A DNA stretch of 64,000 bases from Symbiodinium natans (lineage: Eukaryota; Sar; Dinophyceae; Suessiales; Symbiodiniaceae), in NCBI GenBank assembly GCA_905221605.1, contig CAJNDS010002415.1, positions 290,001-354,000 of the forward strand. Direction: 5' to 3'. The position numbers and the translations under genes were made by a program. The notes beneath the pieces were generated by a model, which saw nothing but the letters and a program-made list of their open reading frames with translations, did not search any database and was not told the origin of the DNA. Shown here one piece after another: positions 63,736 through 64,000 of the stretch. The stretch's first letter is position 1. Every line of letters starts with the position of its first letter.

Positions 63736-63870
63736 TAGGGTCCTTAAGGGAGGGGGGTTCATGGGGGGTAGGTACCTAGGGAACCTTAGGGAAGCTTTAG
63801 GGAGTAGTTAGGGAGTATTCGGGAACCTTGGGTTACATACCCCCTTCAGACCCCTTCCTTAAGGACCCTA
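63736..63870. mobile_element. Family D element with 20-base terminal inverted repeats
   Basis: TAGGGTCCTTAAGGGAGGGG pairs with CCCCTTCCTTAAGGACCCTA, 19 of 20 positions. The interior repeats TAGGGA(A/G)(C/T) units. 135 bases, non-coding. Partial copies at 55445-55560 and, inverted, 56180-56275. Confidence 0.8.
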
Positions 63871-64000
63871 TAACTAGGCCTACTCTCGCCTTGCATGCCT
63901 GGTTTCACTCAAAAGGTTCCCCAAGGCTCCCGTCGAAAACAAAACCCAAGAATCAGTACGTTGGGGTGCGAAATCAGAATCCATTGCTAGAGAACTTTAA

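Larger units (their letters stand above)
30950..64000. repeat. Interspersed telomere-type heptamer landscape, right part
   Basis: Alternating CCCTAAA and TTTAGGG runs with unique DNA between. The longest clean arrays are at 33640-33725, 33853-33926, 35753-35822, 39672-39745, 45725-45850, 48815-48890, 54972-55058, 55133-55200, 59407-59480, 61798-61866 and 63538-63620. Exon-like islands are mostly between a C-strand array on the left and a G-strand array on the right. Confidence 0.9.

Noticed and set aside
1-64000. A true chromosome end (telomere)
   Set aside because: Heptamers occur in both orientations, are short, heavily mutated and interrupted by unique DNA throughout, and no long terminal array exists at either edge.
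1-64000. Dinoflagellate spliced-leader relics, rRNA, tRNA, CRISPR
   Set aside because: No stretch resembling the end of the spliced leader, no tRNA cloverleaf and no rRNA core words were recognised by eye; spaced CRISPR-like repeats are absent.

Overview
The window looks like nuclear DNA of a dinoflagellate or a close algal alveolate. TTTAGGG/CCCTAAA heptamers (the plant/alveolate telomere word) are scattered through it in both orientations. Genes run head to tail on one strand over long stretches, acceptors are almost always AG|G, and donors are often GC or GA as well as GT. A divergent histone H3-fold protein is present, as dinoflagellates have. No spliced-leader relic, rRNA or tRNA was recognised. 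The species cannot be named, and every gene model here is built by eye from reading frames and splice sites.

Layout. (1) 1-7.7 kb: telomere-word-rich DNA containing short plus-strand coding islands of 50-180 bp with splice-like edges. (2) 7.7-28.6 kb: a gene-dense, plus-strand-only block of seven gene models: A, Lys/Gly- then Pro/Gln-rich protein, 10.09-11.48; B, Asp/Pro-rich protein, 12.48-13.74; C, Gln/Trp-rich repeat protein with duplicated exons, 13.89-15.31; D, divergent histone H3-like protein, 18.03-18.59; E, C5 cytosine methyltransferase, 19.03-20.67; F, long unrecognised multi-exon protein, 21.61-26.02; G, unrecognised protein with a C-terminal coiled coil, 26.88-28.15. This block is saturated, on the coding strand only, with the word (T/C)CAGAC, and it carries tandem-repeat fields at 8.2-8.9 and 15.8-17.6 kb. 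(3) 28.6-31 kb: a truncated plus-strand exon, a 100-N assembly gap and an AT-rich palindromic repeat block. The strand of coding signal switches here. (4) 31-64 kb: telomere-word-rich DNA again, with minus-strand coding islands, a second AT-rich block at 40-42 kb, small inverted-repeat elements and microsatellites.

The most striking result is in part 4. Seven islands between 50.14 and 42.37 kb on the minus strand can be joined in two chains with matching intron phases. Joined, they read as ankyrin repeats. The DNA between them is made largely of telomere-type heptamers. So the heptamers here are mostly intron content, and most islands sit between a CCCTAAA array on the left and a TTTAGGG array on the right.

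Histone-like D and methyltransferase E are neighbours and may both act on chromatin. No function is proposed for the other genes. Seven gene models and about thirty islands are listed. Island calls rest on an open frame plus plausible splice sites, and only the ankyrin chain has internal cross-validation.
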